DNA of 64,000 bases from Oscheius sp. JU75. Taxonomy: Eukaryota; Nematoda; Chromadorea; Rhabditida; Rhabditidae. Below are positions 13,455-25,772 of the stretch, in pieces; position 1 is the stretch's first letter; the number at the start of each line of letters is the position of its first letter. The translations under genes were made by a program, and so were the position numbers. Below the pieces are notes generated by a model, which was not told where the DNA came from, did not search any database, and saw only the letters and a list, made by a program, of their open reading frames with translations. Location: positions 3,844,001 to 3,908,000 of the forward strand of contig JASJZC010000007.1 in NCBI GenBank assembly GCA_037178855.1. The letters are read 5' to 3'.

Positions 13455-13583
13455 AGTCTTTCATCTATCACGAGGAACGTCGTCCTCTTATAGGACCGGA
13501 GAGTCGTTCAGGTAACTTCTTTTAATGAAATTACATTAACAGACTCATTTCCAGGATCATATCTCTCGATCTCTTCCAATAGC

Positions 13584-16500
13584 ATGGGTGTCGCCAACAA
13601 TACTAGGCATCATCTGGTCATACAAGCTGGCGATAATACACTTAATCTCTATGCATTCAAAAAGAGTGCCCTGCGTACAGTGAGTTTTTGGGTTTCAAAG
13701 GTCAAGAGAAAAAACAAAGCAGTCTTCCCTGTTATTCAATGTGATTTGATGTTGAATCACAAATTCTCCTTTTCAGTGGGCATCTCACATTTTTACCATT
13801 CTGACGCTAGGATTTCTTCGGCTCGTACAATATTGGTTCATCGAGTTTTTGGTCAAATGTAGAGGCACATCTTGCACTCACGAAGAAGCGGACTATATTT
13901 ATGTAGTGTTAGTTTTTCGTCATTCGTGTTTGCTAAGAAATAATTTTAGTGACGAGAACAATGAGTCTGCCTTCAGAACAGTAAGAAATGAGTACGCAGA
14001 CAGTCATGGACACAAGCCTTGTATCAATACGGTAAGGCAAAGAAAAGCAAAGATGTTGAGAGTTTAGGGTACTGGATCACTGATAGAAGTGGATCATCTT
14101 CGATGGTTCTCCTTCAGAAAGCTCAAGTATCTCTGGAGAAATGGCAGTTGGGTGACGTCTGCAGATACGGATCTTGACGTACCATATTTGACGTCCATAC
14201 AAAAGCCATCATTTCCAGATACCTGTCAGTTATTTCACTGACAGTGACAAGGACAATGGCCTGAAGAGCGATGAGTGCAGGAAAAGAATGAGACTATACG
14301 GACACAATCTGATCGACGTCAAACTGAAGTCCATCCTCGTCCTTTTGTTCACCGAAGTTCTTTCCCCTTTCTACATCTTCCAAGTTGTCAGCATGTGTGT
14401 CTGGTTCACTGATGGATACTATTACTATGCATCTGTCGTCGTTCTGATGTCTGTTGTTTCGATTGTGCTGGATGTTTGGCAGACCAGGTTAGCTATTACT
14501 TTTCAGTTTTTTTTTTACCAAAATTCGAAGATCTCAAGAGAAGAAACTCCAGTCGATGGTAGAATCCGTTAGTGAAGTAGATGTCATTCGGGAAGGCAAG
14601 ACTCTCCGGCTCAATTCCGACCAACTGGTTCCTGGAGACATTGTAGCGATACCTGCTCACGGAGGCATCATGCAATTTGATGGTGTGCTGCTAAATGGAA
14701 CTGTAATTGTAAACGAGAGTATGCTGACTGGAGAGTCAGTACCAATCACCAAAGTGGCACTCACTGGAACGGACGAGGGATCCTTCAACGTCAAGTTCTC
14801 ATTTGAGAAACATTCCAAACATGTCCTATTCTGCGGAACCAACGTCCTACAGACCAGATTCTACGGAGGTGGTCAAGTCAAGGTATTGCTGTTATTTCAC
14901 TTTGTTACACACCTGATTTAAGGCTGTCGTGCTTCGAACGGGTTATGCTACTTTGAAAGGACAACTGGTTAGATCTATCATGTATCCCAAGCCTGTGGAT
15001 TTCCGCTTTACAAAAGATCTTCTCAAAGTGACTAATTTTCTAAATTGTGCAAGCGAAAGTTTCAGTTTGTCTGTTTCTTGGCTGCCATCGCCTTCTGTGG
15101 TTTCGCTTACACCATCGTTATTATGATTCTCCGTGACTCGTCTATCAAAAAAATTATCATCAGAGCTTTGGATTGTATCACTGTTGTTGTACCACCAGCT
15201 CTGCCAGGTAATTACCGTTTCAACTGAAGTTCTAGTTTGGTTTATAGCTGCTATGTCTGTCGGAATCATCAACGCTAACATAAGACTGAAAAAGAAGCAG
15301 ATTTTCTGCATCTCCCCGTCGACTATCAACACGTGTGGAGCTATAAATGTCGTCTGCTTCGACAAGACTGGAACTTTGACAGAAGACGGTCTCGATTTTC
15401 AAACACTACGAGCCATCAAGAATACGGAAAAGCCTACATTTACCGAGGTTTGTGCACCCAAGGTAATTTATAGGTGTTTCTTGCAGGAAATTAGCGATCT
15501 GGAGCCTGGTCACATTCCAATGAACGCCGAAATCATCACTGCCATTGCTACGTGTCATTCTCTTACGAGGATTGACGGTGTCCTTCACGGAGATCCTTTG
15601 GATTTGATCTTATTCAATCAGACCAAGTGGACCCTGGCTGAGTCGGAGCATACTAGTGAACCTGATACAGAGCTGGCCCTCTTCGACCAAGTACAACCGA
15701 CCATTATGAAACCACCTCTAGAGCATTATGACTTCCACAAGGGCAACCACGAGTACTCCGTCGTCCGTCAGTTCACCTTCAGTTCGGCCCTTCAAAGAAT
15801 GTCGGTCATCGTTTCGAACCCTGCCGAAGGATCTGGTCACGACATGACTCTTTACTGCAAAGGATCGCCGGAAATGATCTTAACATTATGCAATCCGGAG
15901 ACAGTTCCCGCCGACTACCTTGAACAGACAAACATCTACGCTAGACATGGATACCGTCTAATTGCTGTTGCCAGAAGAAAGCTGGAAATGAATTACGTTA
16001 AAGCATCCAAAGTGGCAAGAAATCTTGTGGAGACTGACTTGGATCTGCTCGGACTGGTCGTTATGGAGAACAGAGTGAAACCGGTCACAAGAGGAACCAT
16101 CATTGAACTGAACATGTAAGAACTTAGCTGAAATATTGAAATGCAATGTTTCAGGGCCAACATTCGTACTGTGATGGTAACTGGAGACAATCTTCTGACC
16201 GCGATGAGTGTCGCTCGAGAATGTGGAATCATCCAACCTCGCAAAAAGTCGTTTTTAATTGAACACGACCCGGAAAGACAAGATCGGAAGGGAAGGACCC
16301 TTCTCACTGTTCGAGAGGTAAGAGTTTATATTTTGCGTGTTGTAACTTAGCATTCAGTCTGTTTCTACGGACAGTATTCCCATTCCGTTTCCGAGCAAAT
16401 TTGAAAAGATGTTCATCGAGAGTAGTTACCAGATGGCTATAGCTGGACCAACATTCTCTATCATCACTCATGAGTATCCGGATCTTCTGGATGAGATTGT

Positions 16501-17849
16501 CGCCGTTTGTGATGTTTTTGCTCGCATGGCTCCAGATCAAAAGCAGCAGTTGGTTAATCACCTTCAAACTGTAAGCATTCCTTTCTGTTTTCTTTATGTA
16601 TGTTTTTCGATTGACTACACCGTCGCAATGTGTGGAGATGGTGCAAACGATTGTGCTGCTCTGAAGGCGGCTCACGCTGGAATATCACTTTCCGAAGCCG
16701 AGGCTTCAATTGCAGCTCCTTTCACTTCAAAGGTAGGTAAATATCAAAACTTCCTTAGTGTTTGGTTAGGTTCCGGATATCCGTTGTGTTCCTACAGTTA
16801 TTCGTGAAGGACGTGCAGCTCTTGTCACATCTTTTGGCGTTTTCAAATACATGGCTGCTTACTCCCTGACTCAGTTCACCTCGATTATGATGCTCTACTG
16901 GATTGCTACCAATCTTACAGACTTCCAGGTGCGTTCGTAAAACCAAGCCTGAACAAACTAATTGTTTTAGTTCCTCTACATTGACATGTTCCTTATCACT
17001 ATTGTTGCGCTCTTCTTTGGTTACACTCCAGCAAGTGATCGTCTCTATCCCATTCCTCCGCCAACTCGTCTGCTCTCAGTCCCCAGTGTTACCTCCGTAC
17101 TTTGTCAACTGGTCATATCCATTTCGATCCAACTGACTGTCTTCTGTCTATTGCCGGAGTTCTCCTGGTTTGTTCCATATGCTGCCCCTGCAGGCGACGA
17201 CGGTGCAGAGAACTTGAGAAGTATGCAGGTGAGTAACATATTGTAATTTTGTGTAACTTCCCATCTCCTTTAGAGTACTGGTGTTTTCTGTGCCAGTATG
17301 TTCCTCTACATCATGTTAGCTCTGATCTACAGCGCAGGAAAGCCGCATCGAAAGACAATGCTAACCAATTGGCTGCTATGTGGAACCCTTGTCGTCATTT
17401 CCTCCGTCTCGTTATATATTGCAATTTGGCCACCTAAATGGGTTGAATCGTTCTTGGAGTTTGATCCCATTCCCGAGGTCTGGTTCCGTGTCGCCATCGT
17501 TCTCTGGTCGCTCATAGGATGTACTCTCGGATGGTTCTGTGAGCATTATTTCATCAATGGATATCTTTTGGAAACAAGAGAAACGTTAGTTTTAGTCTCC
17601 TTCTCAACAAACATAATTTGTAGGAAGCAACGTCTTCGAAGAGTGCAAGATCCCGATTCAAATAGCGCTAAATTCGAGAAACTTCTGTTCCAGTATGGCA
17701 AAACTCCGGCATTTATGCGAGGTGTAGCCGAATATCCTGATGAAGGGGACAGAATCTCCACCTCTCCCGTGATTTTTACTGTGAACGAAAGCAATGGTCA
17801 CCTCCTCCACAGGTCCGATACCGACAGTACTGTGAGCACCAGGTTTTAG
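13584..17849 (+). CDS. P5B-type cation-transporting ATPase (ATP13A2/ATP13A3 class)
   Basis: Multi-exon P-type ATPase. P5B pumps sit in lysosomal, endosomal or plasma membranes, and several transport polyamines. Landmarks in order: N-terminal hydrophobic hairpin [17 protein letters not shown] (about 13800), [15 protein letters not shown] pair near 14330-14480, actuator [11 protein letters not shown] (about 14730), TM4 VVPPALP (about 15190) continuing AAMSVGI across an intron, phosphorylation loop [13 protein letters not shown] (about 15361), ATP-site region [10 protein letters not shown] and KGSPEM, VMVTGDN (about 16170) and GDGANDC (about 16637), then C-terminal TM segments to the stop at 17849. 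PPALP rather than PPELP marks P5B instead of P5A. The start at 13584 is the first ATG in the clear reading, but the preceding exon (about 13458-13511, RPLIGPESRS) joins in phase, so the true N-terminus is probably longer. One intron-like segment, 16571-16609, lacks an AG acceptor (see findings). C. elegans has three such genes (catp-5/6/7); I cannot say which one this matches. Confidence 0.93.
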
Positions 17850-20692
17850 GTTATTTCATTAATAGTCATCACTAGCATTCCATTTAACCATTTTTCTTAG
17901 CCCGGTACTGCCTTAAGGGTATGCTTTATTGTTCCAGTTTGTCATTTCTCCAAACCATGCGGGTTACACCCAGTAGCAGAGTCACTTTTTTTAGTTCACT
18001 TCGTCTTGTGCTTCAATTGTTTTTAAATATAAAGTTTTATGGCTCAGCAATCCGTTGTTTTCTGGCTCTAGCTGTCAACATTTTCAGGTAATACCCGCGC
18101 TAAGCTGCCAATGTGCGGCATATTCTGTGTTATGACCACTTTATGTGACCAATTGTTTCACGCTGCAGGGGTGGATATCTGTTCTTGAGCTGCTCATTAC
18201 TCTTCCATGGCGATAGATTCTCATTTCTTTCCAAGAAGAGCGAATATTGAGGATGCTTCATCTCGTGTCAACAGCATAGCCATTTGAGGATTTTGCTGGC
18301 TGCATCATAGCTAAAATTGTATTTTACCTAAGAGTAGCTAGAATGCAAGCGCTATAATACCGAAAATAACCTGCTGAAAGCTATGAATGTATTTTGAAAT
18401 ACACTTAAAATTTCAGTTACTAATTTATGAGCGGCCACTTACTTTTTTGTAAAAAATAAACTCCTTCAAGGCTACCCGTTGGTCTCCATTAAGTGTTATC
18501 TACGAGTACTCAAATCTCACGGGCTTCATGCATAAATTCGCCGCCGGGTCGTGGCAATCCGACACTGCATCTTTCACCAAGGACAAGTCATTCAAGCAAC
18601 TCGAATATCCGTTTGATAGGCATCTCGAGTTGACACTTACTTCGTCTTTGGCACAGCTTACTTTTTGGTTTTTGATCTCTAGAATAGACTCACATACTTT
18701 GAACTTGAAGACTCCAGACTCTCAAATTCAGTAGAAAACCTTGTTTTTTCTACTGAATTTGGGGGGCCCGCGCCAATGAGCCGGAGGCTATCCTCTGCGG
18801 CCAGTGTTCCGAGTCCGACTAACCCTATTATCCGAGCGCCCCCGAAATTCGAGCTGTGTGGCCTTCAGAACTTTCTTATAACTCCCGGTTTGTTTTACTA
18901 TTAGTCTTGCCACTTTGTTTCCCTGATTCATCTTTGTCGTTATCTGTAAACATTCGTTTTCAACTGAGCGGCTGTCGTGAAGATGCCATGTTTCCAGTCT
19001 GTTGCTTTTCAATGCAATCTTTTGCATCATGAGCTGGCTCCTCATAACAAATCTATCTTTCGATGAATCTTGGAGTAAATTGCTCCCCAGGTGTCACTTC
19101 ACATCTTTATTTTTCCCTCAATTGCATCTCGTTCATCAGTCCGGCTTTCATTCACGCACATCTGTTGAGTAAGCCTCGTTCTCAAAAGTAAGCTTGATCC
19201 TGCGTCGCTTGTCCACGTGATTCTACAACAACATCTCACCTGCTTTATTTACGTCTATTGCGCTCCAAGAGTTTCAACATTTCTGCATCTAAGGCCAATT
19301 TCAGGTGGATTACGTCGCACTTATAGACGACTGCTCTAATATATACCGAGTCTATGCTGACCCAGCTATTACAGCTGCGTGTCCTGCTCGTTTGTTTTCT
19401 CTCTGTCATCCGTTTAACAAGGAAGCACCCTTCTGTCTCGTGTCTCTTTTATCCCCTCATATAATGTCCATCGGATAGTTTACCACGCTCGAGACTTCAG
19501 GTCAACATCAATGTTTCGATTATGTTTTTGCGTTTTTACAAAAAAAAAGCGTAACATTTGCAAGAAAAAGCTCAAAGCTGCAGCTACAAACAACTAATGA
19601 GACCTCAAGTTTGTTGTCTTCTGCAGCACACTTTAGCTATTAGGTCCAGTTCTCACATCGTATTTCTGCGGCTGTAAAGTGAACCTTCGCACCTATTTTT
19701 CCATGCTCCTCCGAGGAAACCATTATTGTTTTCAACTTACATTCGTAGTAGGAGAGGAAGAGCTCTCGAATTGTTTAGAAGTTTGCCAGACTCACGCCGA
19801 TTCGTATGAGAGAGCCGTAGCATGCAGCCGTGATCACAAAACAGCGGAAATCAAACCTATTATTCAATCCTCCTATTCTCCTTATCTTCTCATCCAGAAA
19901 ACATTTACTTTTGCTTTTTTTTCTCTATGCCCTATTGGTTTTATCCCAAATGTGTTCATCTTCCGCACCATATTTCATCAGCTCCTCAATTATTCTGATA
20001 TTTTATGGATGTGGCTGTCAACCACAAATATCTTCTTATTAGCGTCCAGTCCAGGTGACTTGTGGTATTCCACACGCAACTGTGTAGGAACTCCGCCCCA
20101 TATTGAAACTGCTTCCATCTCATAAACTCTTAGAGTTATGTTGCCAGCTCTTCATGTTAAGATGCCTTGGATCACACCAGAACGACAGGAACGAGAGACG
20201 AGGGCCGGAATCTTCAATCCGAATCATGCTCAATACACATCCTGCTGTCAACGAGTACATACAAATGTGAGTTGTCCTTTCTCTTCCGTTTCGGGAGCAA
20301 TCCTCTTTTTGTTTATCCCAGTGAAGCGCGTCATTAATTGAGAAGTTTCGGGTTGCGCACTCGTCCAATAACTTGGGGTCCTGTTCAACGGAATTCAATT
20401 GCAGTCTCGGCGGAAGTAAAGAGTTGAAAGAGAGAGCCATCCTCCCACATGTTTGGAGTAGTTGAAGGGCAGAAGGCCAAATTCAATAAAAAGTTAGCTG
20501 TTTCACTAACTTAGACACGTGGCTGCCTTCAACTTGCTAACGAGGTCTCTCTCTTCGATCCAGCAACTTTTGCCATTGAAACTAATGGGCAAAGGGAGTA
20601 GCGGGCGAGAGTTTGCGTGAGGGCTTCTACTTTGTTAGTGAGGAAAAAGTACAAAAAGGTCGAATAACAACCGACAGCTGTCGAAAACATTC
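17850..20692. other. intergenic with 3' UTR of ATPase
   Basis: The left end should be the ATPase 3' untranslated region, with A/T-rich poly(A)-like motifs near 18020. The rest holds a perfect 16-bp hairpin at 18723-18761 and scattered short frames. An open stretch at 19679-20125 includes a cysteine-bearing piece (NCLEVCQTHADSYERAVACS) but no exon structure I can complete. Confidence 0.4.
18723..18761. repeat. perfect 16-bp inverted repeat (short-loop hairpin)
   Basis: CAAATTCAGTAGAAAA at 18723-18738 is the exact reverse complement of TTTTCTACTGAATTTG at 18746-18761, with a 7-base loop. It is followed at once by a GC-rich run (GGGGGCCCGCGCC). It could be a fold-back element end or a structured RNA; the sequence does not decide. 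Confidence 0.7.
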
Positions 20693-21295
20693 ATGTCTTG
20701 GAATACAATTCAGATCGCATCCATGATAATTGCATGGTTCCATATTGCAATTTCTTCCGGATTCCTCGCCTACATTTTCCGCAGCTTGTTGACAGGACAC
20801 AAACCACGGTACGTCCCTCTGAATATTGCAAAACCTAAGCCGAGATTTAGACTCGAAGGAGGATTCGAAATGTTAATAGCACTAGTTTGTTTAACAGCGT
20901 CCTCATTATTAGTAGTTGGACTACGACTAGAAAACAGGAAACTAATACTAGTCTACCTTTATTGCCAGGTAAACTTACGAGTTTGTTAGTACAAAAACGT
21001 ATTCAGGTCGTTGCCACGGCAATATTTTTTGTACTCTTTCTCGCATTAATAATGGGACTAAAGGCTGGTGTGCTGGACGACCCGAACCATGATGGGTACA
21101 ATACTCTCGGTAGCACTATTCTTCCAACTTCAAAACAGACTTTCAGAAGAAGAGTTCCTCATCATGGTCGAAATCTTCGTCGTGATGTCTGTAGTGATAC
21201 TCGAAGTCTGGTTCATCAGCATTGTCCTCAAGAGCTATCGCTTCTTCAGCGACAAATATCATTATACCGGTGTCGATCGTGAGGTCGCCGTCTAG
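20693..21295 (+). CDS. small four-helix membrane protein, unrecognised family
   Basis: Three exons (20693-20968, 21007-21095, 21139-21295) join in phase to give 173 residues. The protein shows four hydrophobic segments: about residues 6-30 (IASMIIAWFHIAISSGFLAY), 60-77 (MLIALVCLTASSLLVVG), 93-110 (VVATAIFFVLFLALIMG) and 128-150 (IMVEIFVVMSVVILEVWFIS). A basic loop, KPRYVPLNIAKPKPRFR, lies between TM1 and TM2, and the tail ends DREVAV. There is no separate signal peptide; TM1 would act as the anchor. The layout resembles small tetra-spanning proteins of nematodes, but it lacks the CCG of tetraspanins and I do not recognise the family. The stop lies about 285 bp from the stop of the convergent NDRG gene. 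The coding call rests on three phase-consistent junctions and an uninterrupted hydrophobic pattern. Confidence 0.75.
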
Positions 21296-21579
21296 CAAAC
21301 TTCTCAGGAAACACGTGCATTTGTATTTGTATTATCGGTCAACATAAACCTGTGATATATCAGACTTTTTATTCTAGAGAAAACCAAAATATTCTTGCAA
21401 ATAGAAAAGGGAAAAGAGTATCGAGTTTAAAAAAATGCAATGTACAAGAAAGGAGAGAGACAGAGGGCTGTACAGGAGATGCAATCAAGATAACATCAGC
21501 TCTGTCCAGAATCAAAACCGTCAAGTGGAACATTGTCTAAGGAGAGTGATTTTGGGAAGAAGTTAACAAGAGATGTCGC

Positions 21580-24217
21580 TTAGTTGGAAGGAACAGGAGC
21601 GAGCTGCGGGGTCTGCGTGACAGAGAGACGACGCGGGCGGTCGGCTTCTTCCATGGAGCTGGAGAGAGTTCTCTGCCTCTCCATACCGGGGATAGCAACA
21701 CCGGAAAGAACACCACATCCTTTGCATAGAAGGATCAAAGAGCGGGCCAAGTTGTCAGGCTAAAAAGTTTGTTTTAGTTCCGGACATGATCAGGCAGAAC
21801 CCAGTTATCATATGTCCAGCTGATAAGCCCAATCTTTGATTCCTAGACAGAAAAACTTACAGCTTCAACCATGACGTCAGCAACATTGTCAACAACAAGG
21901 AGGGTGGTCTTTTTCTTGTTCATGGACTTGTGAGTGGTGTAGACGGTGTGGAGGTGAGAGGCCTTGGAGCCAGAAACAAGGAGAACGTCGACGCTAAAAT
22001 TTTCGTACTATAAATCAACTTAAAGGCGTACGTGTCGAGCTTTGTTCCAACGGTAGAGCTCAGGTCGGTTCTTTTGGTAAATGCCATGAGGTACTTGCTC
22101 AAGTTGCGAGGATTGAGTGTAGCCTTCAGCTCGTCAATGTATCCTTGACGTTCCTTCTTGTCACTCTGGAAGTATATCTCTCTGAAGAGAACATGAATTT
22201 AAAACGACGGTCACGTCATGCCCACGAATTGAGGAGACTAATAAAAAGGGGTCCATAACAAGATTCGCCGCCTGAAAAGCACTAGCTCACAAACTACTAA
22301 AAACTTACATCACCGAGCTGAAGACAAACCGGAAAGGTCACTAATAGGAAAGGGCCAGATAACTTACCGCTCCGAACTTGTGGGTGATGAGATACTCCCA
22401 GGCTCCGTCAGTCATGATGTCGTTCTCCAGACGAAGATTCATCACCTAAACAAGCTTGTTGCGATTCTTTTTGTGTTTCTCGACCTTCTCTTTGCAGTAC
22501 TCGATAATTCCGGCAGTGGTGGAAGTGCAATGGACCAGGACGATTCCGTTAATCTTGTTAGGGAATTGCATCTAAACCACTTTCTATCGACGAAAAGCGC
22601 CTAAACATACGGCAAAGCGGCAGATAATGTTGGCTCCGACTCCCTCTCCGAAAGCAATGCATGCCTTGACGTCAAACTTCTCCAGAACACAGACAAGGTC
22701 TTCTCCGATCTGGTCCAAAGTGGGGAAGCTGTAAAAGAGTGTAAGGACTTTGTTTATAAGCAGTAAAAGTTGGACTTCTTATCGACCGGAAAAACGTACT
22801 CTCCAATGTAGTCCGCAGCGTTGTTCTCCTGTCCAGGGACACAGACGTGCATGAAAATAGCCTTGTCGCGGACAGAGGCCATCGAAGGATGGTTGACGAA
22901 GCGAACGAACGACTTGTCTGAAAATTTCTCTATTTTGTGACCCCCTACAAGTTTTGGAAGGCATCCACGGCTTAATTCAATAACTCTCGAGGATGTATAC
23001 TTATTTTCTATCTATAGCATCCGAAGTCACAAGTTTTCGTTCATGTTGTTGAGCCCCTTTAACCCTAATAGTTTCCGGCGTCTATATTTATAGTGCTTTT
23101 TTTAGACTTGGATCTCTTGCAAAAAAGAAAGCCGTAAGGCCGCATCTTTCTTGAAGGTGTAGGCGGGGATTTAATTTCCAATGACGTTATTAAATTCCTC
23201 TTGAAAACCGGTAACTCACGGTTGGTTCCGATATCGTGGCAGGTCAAAATGAACGTCTTTCCAGCGCGTTCCTCGATGTTTCCCTGAATGTAAACATGGA
23301 GAACTCCACAGTTGTGTGATTGAACAGCGATCATCTGGAGCTCTTCAGCCATTTTGGTAACTTCGCGTTCTCTTTCGGCGTATGGATCTGTAAATGAGAG
23401 TTCAGTCAAGGAAAGACCATAAAAGTAGCAAGTGGACGAGACATTATGCGTATCCAAGGCAACGTTTCATACTCGGATTTTGTGCATTGCAAAACAACCA
23501 ATTAGGGGCAGTACTAATCGCAGCCAAAATTTGGCCTAGTGTATTTACTGCTCGCTCAGCACTCGCAAATATAATCAACGGTCCGAGTAGAGCAGATGTT
23601 TTGCGGGTGGAAGACTCACACGTGACATTCTTTCTCTGTTTGGAGCACACGCAAATCGTGCAAGAAGACCCTTCTTCAAAATGGTGAATATGATCGAGGT
23701 TTCATGGAGGTACGTATGTGCATAGAGAAAATTCAAAAGGCAGAATACCCACGAGACAGAGTCACGTTTGAACGCATGGCAACACATTGAGTATTCATAA
23801 GAGAATCCTCCGAAACATTCCAACAACAAATATTCCCGACTTGTGGACTGATAGCTGCATCGCTAAAACAAATAGAGCGGTATGCTAAAAGTATTTTTGT
23901 TGTGCTGAGAACGCAAATATATACAAACGGATATTTTGGGTGGAACGCCGCATGGCAGTGGAGAGAAGAGCTCTTAAGTGACAGCTGAAACAATGAATGC
24001 TTCCGTCGGAAGAGAGTATTGCGGCTAGGAGCTGTTGCTTATGTGGGGAGGCAAGGAGAGTCAACAAAATGGTTTTGGGCTAGCGCACGTCGCACATGCC
24101 GCGAGAACACAATGCTCACACTGTCGAAACTAAACAATGACACAGAGGGTCAGACTTCGGTCTGTTGAAACAAAAAAACTCACTCTCGTCAATGCTGGCA
24201 AGTCGCTTAACGGGCAT
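21580..24217 (-). CDS. NDRG: NDRG family protein (N-myc downstream-regulated, alpha/beta-hydrolase-like)
   Basis: Multi-exon gene. Exon 1 (24217 downward) reads MPVKRLASIDE and joins, across an intron of about 790 bp, PYAEREREVTKMAEEL, then GVLHVYIQGN and the family hallmark LTCHDIGTN (about 23220-23260). Next come FMHVCVPGQENNAADYIGEY, YCL/FPTLDQIGEDLVCVL and KACIAFGEGVGANIICRFA, then a C-terminal Ser/Thr-rich tail (RQRTLSSSMEEADRPRRLS) ending VPSN at 21580. NDRG proteins are cytoplasmic regulators of stress and differentiation with a hydrolase fold but no catalytic triad. Consistent with that, the nucleophile elbow reads G-E-G-V-G, with Gly where hydrolases have Ser. The tail resembles the phosphorylated SGK-target tails of the family. 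The first intron contains only unrelated short frames. Confidence 0.92.
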
Positions 24218-25772
24218 TTTTGCTCTGTGGGGTGAAGTGACCTATCGCAAAGCAGGCCGGCACACTGTTTACAATCTGACCCTTTATAACCACTTTGAGG
24301 CATTGGGCACTGATAAGGACAATTAGAGCGATAGTGTCCGTGACAGGCAAGCCTGTGAGCATCAGTTGAAAGTGTTTTCTAAAAGAGAACGTCGGGTTTA
24401 CCTCTTTTCCGACTTAAATCCAAAATATTTGCTTGTTTGAAGAAAGTGTGCGAGCAGTTGAAGCGAGGAACAGAAAACAGCTAACTGGGTGGTATGACGG
24501 AAAAAAGCCATCTCATGTGAGAGGGCGTTACGAAGGATGTAAACAAAAGAAGCTTCTAAAATTTCGTTTGATGCACTTGTGATGACAGCCCCTTTTTCGA
24601 GCACATGCGTCAAAAAATGCGAGGCAAGCAGAGACGAAGGATCAAACCACATCAGAAACTCCCTTTCGAGTAGCTGACAATGCGGCAGCTGAACAGAAAA
24701 GGAAAAATGATTTAAAATTCTGGAATAGGTTCTTCTCAAGATCCTGCGCACAAATGGCGAAGAGAACAAATTTTGGGAGCACAAGTGACCAAAAACATGC
24801 CGAAATAAGAAGTTAGCTCCATTCATCATTTTGAATAACTCTGAGGTCTAGCCCACGGTTTGCAGATGTGGAGCCCAAATTGAATTTTTACGCGGTTGCG
24901 GTCGATGAAAGGAAGCGCGTGTGATGTGCATTATCAAGAAAAAATAAAGTTTAAGAGGGTGAAATTCGGTTGCGTTAGAAAATGCATTCCCAGCCACAAA
25001 CATTTAAAAATCGACAATAAAAAGCGAGAGAATGTGGGAAAATAAAACAGATCTTCACAAACGAACCCCGGGGGAGCAGCTGGTACACAGCTGAGCTCAA
25101 TAAGAGATAAACAAAGGTCACTGATGAGCTCTCACTGAGCGTTCACTGTTTCTATTTTTCGCAGATGTCGTCATTTATCTATAAACGAAAACGTTTTCGT
25201 CAGAAAAAAAATTTCAATATAACTGGAAGATGGTAGACGAACAGGGCCACCCAGTTTGTTTGATTGTCAAATGAGCTTTGCTCCAAACGACTGTGTCAGA
25301 TTAATGCAGCAATTGGAAGGGGTGCAGGCTGTGGCATTGATCCGCGCTGAGGGGACTCTCACAAACACCCGACTGCCTCTTGACCACATGGCCGAGTAAT
25401 GGCAACAACAGCTTTGCCCGAAGACGAAGTCCCAGGACGCTGCGCGAGTCTTATAAAATAGTAGTGGTCATGAAATTTTTAACTTTTGAATAAACAACTA
25501 TCACGATCGTCAGACTTTTGAAAAATTGTAGAAATGAGCTGCTGTACTTGGAGAATGACAAAGATTCGACTAAACCACTTCGGCGAAAACAGAAAGTTTA
25601 CTTTTACCTTATGACTGTGTACCGTCGGACAACCTAGGTCAGGCGCCACGAACAACAAGAGTCTTAGTCGACTGTTGGTTTATTCACAACCAGCACATGG
25701 TAGTTACAGGATTATTAAATAGTTTGTCAAGTTGTGATATGAATTTGTGTATAAAACGAGATCCCCAGATTA
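24218..25772. other. intergenic, upstream of NDRG
   Basis: This should contain the NDRG promoter at its left. A 143-codon minus-strand open frame at 24398-24829 is hydrophobic and unrecognised; it shows no intron structure, no homology I recognise and no clear start context, so I did not call it a gene. No RNA gene is seen. Confidence 0.35.

Noticed and set aside
14943-15365. 140-codon minus frame inside the ATPase
   Set aside because: It is the antisense shadow of the P5B exons, whose sense frame carries PPALP and DKTGT.
24398-24829. 143-codon hydrophobic frame on the minus strand upstream of NDRG
   Set aside because: No domain, no phased exon partner, poor start context; likely chance in AT-rich DNA.
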